From NCBI RefSeq assembly GCF_016735615.1, contig NZ_JAERSF010000001.1, positions 496,001-560,000 on the forward strand: a DNA stretch of 64,000 nt, written 5' to 3'. Every line of letters starts with the position of its first letter. Within the stretch, counting starts at the first letter, position 1. The notes below the pieces were generated by a model, which did not search any database, had not been told where the DNA came from, and was given only the letters and a program-made list of their open reading frames with translations. Below are positions 6,667 through 15,647 of this stretch, piece by piece. The position numbers and the translations under genes are program-made. This DNA comes from Flavobacterium tagetis. Lineage in GTDB: Bacteria; Bacteroidota; Bacteroidia; Flavobacteriales; Flavobacteriaceae.

Positions 6667-8895
6667 TTAGTTTACTAATTCAAAATCAGATTTTAATTTA
6701 ATATCTGCTGATGAAGTTCCAATCATAACTTCGAAATCTCCTGGTTCAGCAACCCATTCTATTTTATCATTATAAAAAGAAAGCTTCTCTTTATCAATTG
6801 TGAATTCGATTGTTTTAGATTCTCCAGCGTTTAATTTCACTTTTTGGAAATCTTTCAATTCTAAAACTGGTCTTACTACTGAACCGAATTTATCTTTCAA
6901 ATACAACTGAGCTACTTCTTCTCCAGCAACTTTTCCAGTATTTTTCAATTGGAAAGAAACTTTAATTGTTTCATTGCTTTTTATTTTAGTCGAAGATAAT
7001 TTCAATCCTGAATAATCAAACGTTGTGTAGCTCAAACCATATCCGAAAGGATATTTTGGAGAGTTTTTCAAGTCGATATAAGCCGAAACATAGTTTGTTG
7101 AATTTTCATCTTTAGCTGGTCTTCCCGTGCTGAAGTGATTGTAATAAATTGGCACTTGCCCTACTTCTCTCGGGAAAGTCATTGGCAATTTTCCAGACGG
7201 ATTATAATCTCCAAATAAAACATTTGCAATTGCATTTCCAGCTTCAGTTCCTAACCACCAAGTGTAAACAATTGCAGGAACATTATCTGCAGTCCAGTTA
7301 AAAACTAAAGGTCTTCCAGCATTTATTAAAACTACAACCGGTTTTCCTGTTGCCTGAATTGCTTTTACTAAATCTTCCTGAACGCCTGGTAAATGAAGAT
7401 CGCTTCGGCTTTTTGCCTCACCGCTCATATCACGTCTTTCACCAATACTCAAGATTACAACATCTGCTTGTTTAGCTGTTGCTACAGCTTCTGCAAAACC
7501 ATCTTTGTTTGTTCCTTCAATCTCACAACCTTTTGCATATAACAATTTAGTGTTTTTACCCACTTTATTTTGTAAACCATCCCATTGCGAAACAATCCAT
7601 TTATTGTAATCAACTTCTGGAAGTTCTACAGACCAGAAGCCCATGTTCTCTTTGTATTCTTTAACCATTGGCCCAATAAATGCAATTGTTTTTACATTCT
7701 TAGAAATTGGCAAAGTCTGATTTTCATTCTTTAATAAAACAATACTTTTCTCAGCAACTTCAAGAGCCGCTTTTCTGTGTTCTGGATTGTTTAATGCTTT
7801 TTCAGCACGTTTTTCATCAGAATATCTGTAAGGATCATCAAATAATCCTAATTCGAATTTCTTGCGAAGAATACGTCTTACTGCATCGTCAACCAAATCA
7901 ATAGAAACTCTGCCCTCTTTTACTAACTCTGCTAAATTCTTACGGTATGCATTGCTTTCCATATCCATGTCACTTCCTGCAGTAATTGCAGAATAAGCAG
8001 CTTCTTTAAGATCTTTAGAGTAACCGTGTGCTACCATTTCTCCAATTGATCCCCAGTCTGAAACTACGAAACCTTGAAAGTTCCATTTTCCTTTTAAGAT
8101 ATCTCTTTGCAAATGTGCATTTCCAGTTGCTGGAATTCCGTTGATATCGTTGAATGAATTCATAAATGTTGCTGCACCAGCGTCTAAAGCCGCTTTAAAT
8201 GGCGGTAAATAGGTTTCCCACAACATTCTTTCGCTCATATCTACAGAATTATAATCTCTTCCTCCAACTCCAGCTCCATAAGCCGCAAAGTGTTTAACAC
8301 AGGCCATAACTGAGTTTAAATCTCCAAGTTTATTTCCCTGAAAACCTTTTACTCTTGCGTAAGCAATTTTAGAACCTAAATAAGTATCTTCTCCTGCTCC
8401 TTCCATTACACGTCCCCAACGAGGATCACGGCTAATATCTACCATCGGTGCAAATGTCCAGTGAATTCCGCTTGCTGCTGCCTCAGTTGCTGCAACTCTT
8501 GCTGCTAATTCAATTGCCTGTAAATCCCAGCTTGCTGCTTCTGCTAAAGGAAGCGGAAAAGTGGTTTTATATCCGTGAATTACATCCTGCCCAAACAACA
8601 ACGGAATTTTAAGTCTTGACTGCATCGCCAATTCTTGATATCCTCTGGTATATTTTGTACCGATAACATTTAGCATCGAACCAATTAAACCTGCTTTTAT
8701 TTCAGCTTGTTTGTTTGGGTTTATTGTAATTGGACCCGTTGCCTGGTTATCGCCAGTATATTGATTTAACTGACCAATTTTTTCTTCGATTGTCATTTTC
8801 TTCAATAGATCATTGACTTTCTGATCTATTGTCTGCTGTTGTGCCGACGCTAAAAGCGAAAGCATAAACAGCATAATTGTTGTTGTTTTTTTCAT
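6667..8895 (-). CDS. bglX: GH3 beta-glucosidase, BglX-like, 742 aa
   Basis: Exo-acting beta-glucosidase of glycoside hydrolase family 3 that releases glucose from the ends of beta-gluco-oligosaccharides. A type I signal peptide ends near residue 18 (LLASAQQ). The N-terminal barrel holds the nucleophile Asp280 in VVSDWG. The alpha/beta sandwich follows, with SGEAKSR a likely acid/base loop, and a fibronectin-III-like domain closes the protein. This three-domain layout and the length match BglX. It is the last gene of an eight-gene minus-strand cluster and lies 13 bp after a GH30 gene. It should complete periplasmic breakdown of the oligosaccharides imported by the two SusC/SusD systems. Linkage preference (beta-1,3 or beta-1,6) cannot be read from the sequence. 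Confidence 0.93.
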   Translation of the reverse strand: MKKTTTIMLFMLSLLASAQQQTIDQKVNDLLKKMTIEEKIGQLNQYTGDNQATGPITINPNKQAEIKAGLIGSMLNVIGTKYTRGYQELAMQSRLKIPLLFGQDVIHGYKTTFPLPLAEAASWDLQAIELAARVAATEAAASGIHWTFAPMVDISRDPRWGRVMEGAGEDTYLGSKIAYARVKGFQGNKLGDLNSVMACVKHFAAYGAGVGGRDYNSVDMSERMLWETYLPPFKAALDAGAATFMNSFNDINGIPATGNAHLQRDILKGKWNFQGFVVSDWGSIGEMVAHGYSKDLKEAAYSAITAGSDMDMESNAYRKNLAELVKEGRVSIDLVDDAVRRILRKKFELGLFDDPYRYSDEKRAEKALNNPEHRKAALEVAEKSIVLLKNENQTLPISKNVKTIAFIGPMVKEYKENMGFWSVELPEVDYNKWIVSQWDGLQNKVGKNTKLLYAKGCEIEGTNKDGFAEAVATAKQADVVILSIGERRDMSGEAKSRSDLHLPGVQEDLVKAIQATGKPVVVLINAGRPLVFNWTADNVPAIVYTWWLGTEAGNAIANVLFGDYNPSGKLPMTFPREVGQVPIYYNHFSTGRPAKDENSTNYVSAYIDLKNSPKYPFGYGLSYTTFDYSGLKLSSTKIKSNETIKVSFQLKNTGKVAGEEVAQLYLKDKFGSVVRPVLELKDFQKVKLNAGESKTIEFTIDKEKLSFYNDKIEWVAEPGDFEVMIGTSSADIKLKSDFELVN

Positions 8896-8908
8896 GTGTT
8901 TAAGTTGT

Positions 8909-10333
8909 TTACCAAACGTAAGTTGCTACTGCACCTGCGTTTAGAGTGGTTGTGGTTTGTTTTTGGTTGTATTTAATATTAAATGTTGCAGCTGAAGCTC
9001 CGTCATTTTCTACAATTAAAACGGTCTGTCCAGATGGCGTTTTAAAAGCTACATTGTATAAATCTCCCGCAATATTACTTCCAATTCTCACCGAACCTTC
9101 TGGAACAAATTTAGAAGCATGTCCGATAATATAATATCCAACTTCTCTTTTAATATTTTGGTTCTGATCAATCATCAAAGCTCCTTTGCAAGTTGAACAT
9201 CCTCCTGGAGTAAAAGGTTTATAGAATTCATCATTTGCCAATCCCCATGAAAGTGCATTTTTACTCCAGTTTCTCATTGAACCGATTACTACATTTTTTA
9301 CGCTCCATTTCAAGTCAGTTTCAAAATTAGTTCCTGAACCTGTGTATTGTTCGGTAAAATACAAATCTTTATTTGGAAATTCGTTATGAACAGTCGTTAA
9401 AGCGCTAATGTCTCCTTCATACAAGTGAAAAGCCGATCCTGTTACAAACGGATTTGCTTTTGAATCTCTTAAAATCGTCAAAGGATATTCTGGTTTGTTA
9501 CAGTTGTGATCGTAAACAATGATTTTAGTTTTTATGTTTGCTTTCGCGAAAGCGGGACCTAAATGATTGCCAATAAAATCTGCCTGTTGTTCTGCCAACA
9601 TTAACAAACTCGGATTGTTTCCCGGATGCAATGGCTCGTTTTGAGGTGTAATGGCATCAATAACAATTCCGTGCGATTTCATTGCTTGAATGTATTTTAC
9701 AAAATACTGCGCATAAACTCCATAGTATTTTGGCTGTAAGCTTCCGCCTTTAGAACTTCCGTTATCTTTCATCCAAACTGGAGGCGACCACGGAGAACCC
9801 ATTATTTTTATTTTAGGATTTATAGCTAGAATCTCTTTTAAAACCGGAATTACATCGTCTAAATCTGGACCAAGATTAAAATGTTCCAAATTCATATCGG
9901 TTTGTCCTTCTGGCATATCATCATACGAAAAAACTTTTTCATTCAAATCTGATGCTCCAATACTTATTCTTAAATAACTTAGACCAATTGCATTGTCTTT
10001 TCTTGAAAATAATTCCTGAAGTAACGCTTCTCTTTTTGCCTTATCCAATTTTTTGATAGCCTGAGCGCTTCCTCCTGTTAGAGAAAATCCGAAACCTTCA
10101 ATGGTTTGAAATTTCTCAGCTGGATTTACTTCAATGGTCTGATTTGAATTTGTTTCTGAACTAAAAGTCAAATCAGTTTGTTTTTTAAGTTTTGAAGTTT
10201 CATCTGTAGTAGTAATCCAAGATTCTACTTTTCCAGAATTGGCAGTAACACTTTTTGAAGATCCACAATTGAACTGCATCGCAATTAACGGCAGTAAAAC
10301 CAGGATTTGAAGTTTTTTGTTGATGTTTTTCAT
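8909..10333 (-). CDS. GH30 glycoside hydrolase lipoprotein (group A), 474 aa
   Basis: GH30 enzyme, probably a beta-1,6-glucanase or beta-glucosidase. The signal peptide ends at a lipobox with Cys23 (AMQFNC), so it should be a lipoprotein. The acid/base is Glu233 in TPQNEPL and the nucleophile Glu328 in YFTEQYTG, both as expected for the family. A paired-Cys motif GGCSTCKG occurs in the C-terminal half. Its closest relative in the window is the GH30 at 14146-15618 (GGCNMCKG, SIGASDLN, NEPLH shared), and the two form group A. It is separated by 2 bp from the phosphoesterase gene upstream and by 13 bp from GH3. A GH30_3-type activity fits the context, but the subfamily call is inference. Confidence 0.9.
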   Translation of the reverse strand: MKNINKKLQILVLLPLIAMQFNCGSSKSVTANSGKVESWITTTDETSKLKKQTDLTFSSETNSNQTIEVNPAEKFQTIEGFGFSLTGGSAQAIKKLDKAKREALLQELFSRKDNAIGLSYLRISIGASDLNEKVFSYDDMPEGQTDMNLEHFNLGPDLDDVIPVLKEILAINPKIKIMGSPWSPPVWMKDNGSSKGGSLQPKYYGVYAQYFVKYIQAMKSHGIVIDAITPQNEPLHPGNNPSLLMLAEQQADFIGNHLGPAFAKANIKTKIIVYDHNCNKPEYPLTILRDSKANPFVTGSAFHLYEGDISALTTVHNEFPNKDLYFTEQYTGSGTNFETDLKWSVKNVVIGSMRNWSKNALSWGLANDEFYKPFTPGGCSTCKGALMIDQNQNIKREVGYYIIGHASKFVPEGSVRIGSNIAGDLYNVAFKTPSGQTVLIVENDGASAATFNIKYNQKQTTTTLNAGAVATYVW

Positions 10334-10335
10334 TT

Positions 10336-11175
10336 TTAATCTATTTCTATTAAGACAGGCAAATGATCCGACGGATATTTTAAATCTTTAGAATCACTTA
10401 ACACTGCGTGTTTTTGAACTTTTAGACCACTATTTTTTGAAATAAAAATGTAGTCTAATAATAATGTTACGGGTTCGTTATGTTTGAAATCATTGAAAGT
10501 TCCAGAAGGCCCGAAAGGTTTCTCTATTGAAACGTCTCTTGTATCATTCATCACATTTTTGATTTCTTTAATCTGTTTTGTATCTGGTTCTGAATTAAAA
10601 TCACCCATTAAAAAGGCTGGATAATTTTTAGTGTTCAATTCTTTCATTTTAGAAAGAACAAGCTGTACGCCTTTTACTCTAGCCTCTTCACCCATATGAT
10701 CCAAATGCAGATTGAAAACCCAAAATGACTTTTTAGTTTTTAAATCTTTAAAAAGTCCGTACGTACAAACTCTGTTGCAGGCTGCATCCCAACCTCTTGA
10801 AACTACATTTGGAGTTTCAGACAACCAGAAAGTGTTAGATTGTTCGACCTTAAAACGATCTTTTTTATAATAAATCGTACAGGCTTCTCCCAATCCGCCT
10901 TCTTCTCTTCCTACTCCAAATCTGCTATAATTTGGCAAAGCCGATGCAATGTCTAAAACTTGATTTGGCGTTGCTTCTTGAACTCCGAAAATTTCTGGAC
11001 TATAAAACCCAATTTGAGAGGTAAAATAATCCTTTCGTTTTGGCCATGCATTTTCTCCATCTGAAGCAACATCCAAACGGATGTTATAAGTCATAATCTT
11101 TAAATTCTGACCATAAAATGAGTTCACGGCTAAAAGCAGCATTACTGCAAAAACAAGTTTGTTTATCTTTTTCAT
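10336..11175 (-). CDS. Secreted endonuclease/exonuclease/phosphatase (EEP) family protein, 279 aa
   Basis: Metal-dependent phosphoesterase fold of the DNase I/EEP superfamily. Diagnostic residues are Asn31 in TYNIR, Glu67 in GVQEA, the central HLDH, GDFN in the middle, and the C-terminal SDHLPV catalytic motif. A signal peptide (FYGQ end near residue 22) places it in the periplasm or outside. It sits inside the glucanase cluster, 2 bp upstream of a GH30 gene, so it is co-expressed with polysaccharide degradation. EEP proteins recur in such loci of Bacteroidota without a settled role. Phosphate, nucleotide or phospho-sugar substrates are possible, and I cannot choose between them. Confidence 0.9.
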   Translation of the reverse strand: MKKINKLVFAVMLLLAVNSFYGQNLKIMTYNIRLDVASDGENAWPKRKDYFTSQIGFYSPEIFGVQEATPNQVLDIASALPNYSRFGVGREEGGLGEACTIYYKKDRFKVEQSNTFWLSETPNVVSRGWDAACNRVCTYGLFKDLKTKKSFWVFNLHLDHMGEEARVKGVQLVLSKMKELNTKNYPAFLMGDFNSEPDTKQIKEIKNVMNDTRDVSIEKPFGPSGTFNDFKHNEPVTLLLDYIFISKNSGLKVQKHAVLSDSKDLKYPSDHLPVLIEID

Positions 11176-11247
11176 GTTAAAAAATTTTAATCTTGTAAAT
11201 CTAGCGTTTACGGGGCTTTAAAGAAAAAAATTTGTTTAAAAGTTATG

Positions 11248-12321
11248 TTAATTGTACACTCTTACGTAATCAATTTCGTAAGTTGCACTTTTGAAATTTG
11301 GATCTACTGTTCCTCCAAAATTTCCTCCCATTGCTAAATTTAGAATTACAAAGAATTTGGCATTAAATGGGGTTGTACTTGAGTTTTTGTAGGTATAAAA
11401 TAAATTATCATCTACATAAAATTTGATGTTCTCGGCATCCCATTCGGCAGCATAAATATGAAACTCAGTTGTCGAATTTGGAGCTGTTGTCGTTTTTGTA
11501 TCTGGTGTATTTCCTGAACGTCCCGGAGAATGCAATGACGAATGAATGACATTTGGATTGTTTCCAACTGATTCTAAAATGTCGATTTCTCCACATAACG
11601 GCCAGCCTGCAGTATCAATATTGTCTCCTAACAGCCAAAAAGCTGGCCAAGTGCCACCGCCAACAGGCAATTTTGCTCGAACTTCTGCTCTTCCGTATTT
11701 AAAAGAAAATTTGCCTTTTGTCAGCATTCTTGTAGAAGTGTATTGGCTTCCTTGGTAAGCTTCTTTGATTGCTGTGATTTTCAAAAGACCTCCTTCAATT
11801 TTTACATTTTCGGAGCGGTTTGTATAATATTGTAATTCGTTATTCCCAAAACCGTTTCCATTTCCTAAATCGTAACCCCATTTATTAGAATCAGGAGCTC
11901 CGTCTGTATTAAATTCGTCTGACCAGATTAATTTTCTGGCTACAAAAATATTTACTGTTGTAGAAGTATTAGTATATTTTATTCCATTAAATACCGTAAC
12001 ATCAATAGTATAGGTTTTTGTTCCAGGTTGAGTAAACTCATATGAAAAGCTGTTGGCTGTAAACTCTTTTGTTTCATTGTTTACCACAACTTTATATGAC
12101 TTTGCATTAGGAGCATCGATCTTTAAATTAATTTTTCCGCTTCCGTCTCCATTTGGCATTTCAGCAGTTTTTCCAACTACATCAACTTCCACCGAAATTT
12201 TATCGGGAGCTACCACGACAGGAGTATCGGATGTATCATTGTTACTGCTGCACGACTGAAATACAAATAATAGGATTAAAGTAAATGCTGCTGCTCTATT
12301 TGCGAGATTGATTATTTTCAT
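11248..12321 (-). CDS. GH16 endo-beta-1,3-glucanase (laminarinase) lipoprotein, 357 aa
   Basis: Endo-acting beta-glucanase of family GH16. The catalytic motif GEIDILES gives nucleophile Glu245, assisting Asp247 and acid/base Glu250. The spacing E-x-D-x-x-E, with an extra residue before the last Glu, is that of laminarinases. The signal peptide ends at Cys24 (FVFQSC), so it is a lipoprotein and likely surface-exposed. Residues about 40-127 are a PKD/Ig-like domain before the catalytic domain (WSDEFNTDG onward). It probably makes the first cut in beta-1,3-linked backbone, producing oligosaccharides for the SusC/SusD transporters. A 72-bp gap to the EEP gene and a 60-bp gap to GH5 are compatible with one operon. 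Confidence 0.93.
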   Translation of the reverse strand: MKIINLANRAAAFTLILLFVFQSCSSNNDTSDTPVVVAPDKISVEVDVVGKTAEMPNGDGSGKINLKIDAPNAKSYKVVVNNETKEFTANSFSYEFTQPGTKTYTIDVTVFNGIKYTNTSTTVNIFVARKLIWSDEFNTDGAPDSNKWGYDLGNGNGFGNNELQYYTNRSENVKIEGGLLKITAIKEAYQGSQYTSTRMLTKGKFSFKYGRAEVRAKLPVGGGTWPAFWLLGDNIDTAGWPLCGEIDILESVGNNPNVIHSSLHSPGRSGNTPDTKTTTAPNSTTEFHIYAAEWDAENIKFYVDDNLFYTYKNSSTTPFNAKFFVILNLAMGGNFGGTVDPNFKSATYEIDYVRVYN

Positions 12322-12381
12322 CTTTTTATTATTTAAATGGTTTGGTTAATAAATTGAATATCAAGATAAATATTATTTCTT

Positions 12382-14127
12382 CTACTTTTTGTTTTTGTTC
12401 ACAACAAAGTCAAAATAGTTCAGATTAAAACCTCCTTTTTCAAATACAGCTTTTACTTTATTTGAACCTGATTTCAATACAACATTTGATACAATTACCG
12501 TTTTCCATTTATCATTTGCTCCCGTTGCAGGAAGCGAAATAACTGCTGATTTTATTCCTCCATCAATTTCTAAATACAATTTCCCTTCTGCTTTTTCGCT
12601 CGAATAACGAATCGCAACATTGTAAGTTCCTTCTATTGCATCAACGGTATATTGAATCCATTCTCCATCTTCGATAAATGAAACTTGATAACCATTTGAA
12701 TCTTTGTCTTTACATGGCAAAATATCAACTCCATCATTTCTCATACTGTTACCGCGATTCCATTGCTCGTCTTTTCCAGTTACCGATCTATAGTTTACAA
12801 AATCAGTGTCTGAATAAGCTTTTCCGTTGGTTCCTAAATCGTAATGCGTTGCAGCAATTTTACCAGGAACTGCATTCTTCTTGTATGGTTTTGTATCATC
12901 AGTCTGTACTTGTCTGAACATGGCGTCTACCACATCTGGTTTAACGGTTACGTTTTCCATTTTGTAATTGTCTGCCATTTTCATCAAGGTCTTTTTTGCA
13001 AATTCTGGTGATGGTTTCTGTCCGCCATCTTTCCAATATTTCAACAGAACATCATATTCAGGAATTTTGGTAACAGAAGCTACTCCTGCGATATTGTCTA
13101 TTTTTTTCATTGGCCAAAATGCCCAACCAATATTATGGCTTTCAACCAAGGTTAAAACATCCTTAAACCAGACATTAGAATTCTCTCCACTTTCTCCCAT
13201 CCAGATTGGCACATTGTATTTTTCTCTGTACTCTAGCATCTTTTCGATAGAAGCTTTGTCATTATAATTCCAATATTTATGAAAACTTAAAGCCAGATTA
13301 TCATCCCATAAAGGAAAAATTCCATTGTAGTTATTTCCCCAGCAGTTTCCTTCAATAAAAATTAAATGATTGGTATCAACTTCACGAATGGCTTTTGTAA
13401 CTGCAACCATCAAATCTCTTAAAGGGCCGTTTGAATTTTCATCACAGCCGTTTTTGTTTGATCCTGTAAAATTCCAGTTTGGCTCGTTGATAATATCATA
13501 AGCTCCAATCCAAGGATTATCTCGGTAACGAGAAGCCAATTTCTTCCAAAGCGCAATCATTTTTTTCTGATTGGCTTCACTCTGCCAAAGCGCTGGTTTT
13601 GTAGTATCAAAATCTGAAATCGCAGCATCATTTCCTTGTCCGCCAGGAGCTGCGTGCAAATCTAAAATCAGATATATTTTATTTTCTGCACACCATTTCA
13701 ACAAATTGTCAGTCATTGTAAAACCTTCTTCTATCCAAGTGATTTCATCATTTTTTTCCTGCTCGATGGACGGTGTGTAAAGATTGTAATGCATTGGAAG
13801 ACGAATAGAATTGAATCCCCATTTTGCTAAAGAATCCACATCTCGTTTTGTAATTCCGTTTGCCTTGTACGCAGCGTAGAATTCTTTTGTTCCCTCCTCA
13901 CCAATTACATCCTGTATTTTTTGCCTAATTTGATATTGCGGACTAGCAAATGGCTGCGTCTTGAGCATATAACCTTCCTGCACCATCCATCCGCCAAGGC
14001 CTAAACCTCTTAAAAGAACATTTTTACCATTTCCGTCTACTATTTTTTGTCCGTCTCTGTGCAAGAAACCTTGCCCAAAAGAAGCAATCGAAATTAGAAG
14101 CTGTACTGTTAAAATTATTTTTTTCAT
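12382..14127 (-). CDS. GH5 beta-glucanase with C-terminal CBM6-like domain, 581 aa
   Basis: Secreted family GH5 enzyme. The signal peptide ends near residue 18 (ASFGQ). Acid/base Glu215 lies in IINEPNW and nucleophile Glu312 in IWMGESG. The LRGLGLGGWMVQEG start and DLHAAPGGQ are typical of exo-1,3-glucanase-like and related GH5 beta-glucanases. Residues about 430-575 resemble a family 6 carbohydrate-binding module (FIEDGEWIQYTV, YNVAIRYSS, KVKAVFEKGGFNLNYFDF), which would hold the enzyme on glucan. It lies between GH16 and a GH30 gene, 18 bp from the latter. Activity on beta-1,3 or mixed beta-1,3/1,6-glucan is the best guess; the GH5 subfamily cannot be fixed by eye. Confidence 0.88.
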   Translation of the reverse strand: MKKIILTVQLLISIASFGQGFLHRDGQKIVDGNGKNVLLRGLGLGGWMVQEGYMLKTQPFASPQYQIRQKIQDVIGEEGTKEFYAAYKANGITKRDVDSLAKWGFNSIRLPMHYNLYTPSIEQEKNDEITWIEEGFTMTDNLLKWCAENKIYLILDLHAAPGGQGNDAAISDFDTTKPALWQSEANQKKMIALWKKLASRYRDNPWIGAYDIINEPNWNFTGSNKNGCDENSNGPLRDLMVAVTKAIREVDTNHLIFIEGNCWGNNYNGIFPLWDDNLALSFHKYWNYNDKASIEKMLEYREKYNVPIWMGESGENSNVWFKDVLTLVESHNIGWAFWPMKKIDNIAGVASVTKIPEYDVLLKYWKDGGQKPSPEFAKKTLMKMADNYKMENVTVKPDVVDAMFRQVQTDDTKPYKKNAVPGKIAATHYDLGTNGKAYSDTDFVNYRSVTGKDEQWNRGNSMRNDGVDILPCKDKDSNGYQVSFIEDGEWIQYTVDAIEGTYNVAIRYSSEKAEGKLYLEIDGGIKSAVISLPATGANDKWKTVIVSNVVLKSGSNKVKAVFEKGGFNLNYFDFVVNKNKK

Positions 14128-14145
14128 ATCGAATTGTCTCTAAAT

Positions 14146-15618
14146 TTATTTCCAAGTATAAGTTCCAACTGATCCCGCTTCTAGCGAAGTTGTTACCCAT
14201 TTCCCGTTAAATTTTATATTGAAAGTTTCTGTTGCAGCACCATCATTTTCAACAATTAATACTTTAGAACCAGAAGGCGTGATAAATGCAACATTTTGCA
14301 AGCTTCCGCCAGAATTGCTTTCGATTCTAGTAGATCCCATTGGGACAAATTTTGAAGCATGTGCAATAATATAATACGCTACATTACGCTCAAAACTATC
14401 GCCTGAAGTTATAGTTATAGCACCTTTACACATGTTACAGCCACCATCTGTATGGGGTCCAAAACTTGCATTATTTGCCACATTCCACTCTAACGCATTT
14501 TTACTGTAATTTCTCATTGATCCGATAATTACATTTCGAAGATGCCATTTTAGATCGCCTTCAAATTTCCCATCAGAAGAAGTCCATTGCTCTGTAAAAT
14601 ATACGTTTTTAGTCGGATAAGAATTGTACACATTAGTTAAAGCACTAATATCACCAGCATATAAATGAAAAGCCGATCCGTCTACAAAAGGAAATGCATC
14701 TGCATCTGCTAAAATTGTTTTTGGATAATTTGGATTATCGCAATTGTGATCATAAGCAATAATTTTTACGCTTAGATTTGCTGTTTTAAACGCAGGCCCC
14801 AAGCTGTTTTTTATAAAACTTGCCTGATCTGTTGCCGACATATACATACTTGGATTGTTTCCGTCATGTAGAGGTTCATTTTGAGGAGTTACGGCATCAA
14901 TCGTAATTCCTTCCGCTTTCATCTGCTGAATGTATTTTACAAAATATTTAGCGTAAACATTATAATATTCTGTTTTCAGTTTTCCACCTTTAAAACTAGC
15001 AACATCTTTCATCCAAATAGGCGCAGACCAAGGCGTTGCTAATATTAAAATCTTCGGATTAATTGTCAGAATTTCTTTTAACATGGCAATTAAATTTTTG
15101 TCTTTATCTAAACTGAATTTATCTAGATTTAAATCTGTTTCTCCAGCCGCAAGATCATTATAAGTAAAAGGCGTTGCATTTAAATCTGAAGCTCCAATAC
15201 TGATTCTGATATAACTTACTCCAATTGAATTTTCTCCATTCCCGAATAATTCTTGTAAAAGAGCAGTTCTTTTTGCTGGGTTTAATTGGTTTATAACATC
15301 TACACTTCCTCCTGTTAAGGTATACCCGAAACCATCGATTGTCTGATATTTTTGAGTAGCATTAACTTCAATATTAGCATATGCATTTGCTGTTGTGCCA
15401 AATCCTAAAGTTCCAGGTTGTTTTGCCAATAAAACACTCTGATTTCCTTTTGTCAACCAGAAATCAACATCATTTGTAACAACTACAGGAGGATTTACAA
15501 CTGGCGGATCTACAGGCGGGTTTTCTATAGGATCACTTGAAGAAGAGCATTTTACTTGGGCCATTACGACTGCCATAAAGAAAAACGCTTTTATGACATT
15601 CTTTAAATTAAACTTCAT
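14146..15618 (-). CDS. GH30 glycoside hydrolase lipoprotein (group A), 490 aa
   Basis: Second group A GH30 enzyme, a paralogue of the one at 8909-10333. It shares SIGASDLN, the NEPL active-site context, YDHNC, SAFHLY.GDISALT and the GGC..CKG motif. Acid/base is Glu248 and nucleophile Glu343 (VYFTEQW). Lipobox Cys24 (AQVKC) is followed by a Pro-rich linker at residues 31-47 (NPPVDPPVVNPP) that could extend the enzyme away from the outer membrane. The paralogue lacks this linker. The two copies are separated by three genes of other families, so this is not a fresh tandem duplication. A beta-1,6-glucanase (GH30_3-like) activity is plausible but not shown. Confidence 0.9.
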   Translation of the reverse strand: MKFNLKNVIKAFFFMAVVMAQVKCSSSSDPIENPPVDPPVVNPPVVVTNDVDFWLTKGNQSVLLAKQPGTLGFGTTANAYANIEVNATQKYQTIDGFGYTLTGGSVDVINQLNPAKRTALLQELFGNGENSIGVSYIRISIGASDLNATPFTYNDLAAGETDLNLDKFSLDKDKNLIAMLKEILTINPKILILATPWSAPIWMKDVASFKGGKLKTEYYNVYAKYFVKYIQQMKAEGITIDAVTPQNEPLHDGNNPSMYMSATDQASFIKNSLGPAFKTANLSVKIIAYDHNCDNPNYPKTILADADAFPFVDGSAFHLYAGDISALTNVYNSYPTKNVYFTEQWTSSDGKFEGDLKWHLRNVIIGSMRNYSKNALEWNVANNASFGPHTDGGCNMCKGAITITSGDSFERNVAYYIIAHASKFVPMGSTRIESNSGGSLQNVAFITPSGSKVLIVENDGAATETFNIKFNGKWVTTSLEAGSVGTYTWK

Positions 15619-15647
15619 TTTCTGTGGTTTTTTAGTTAGTTCGACAA

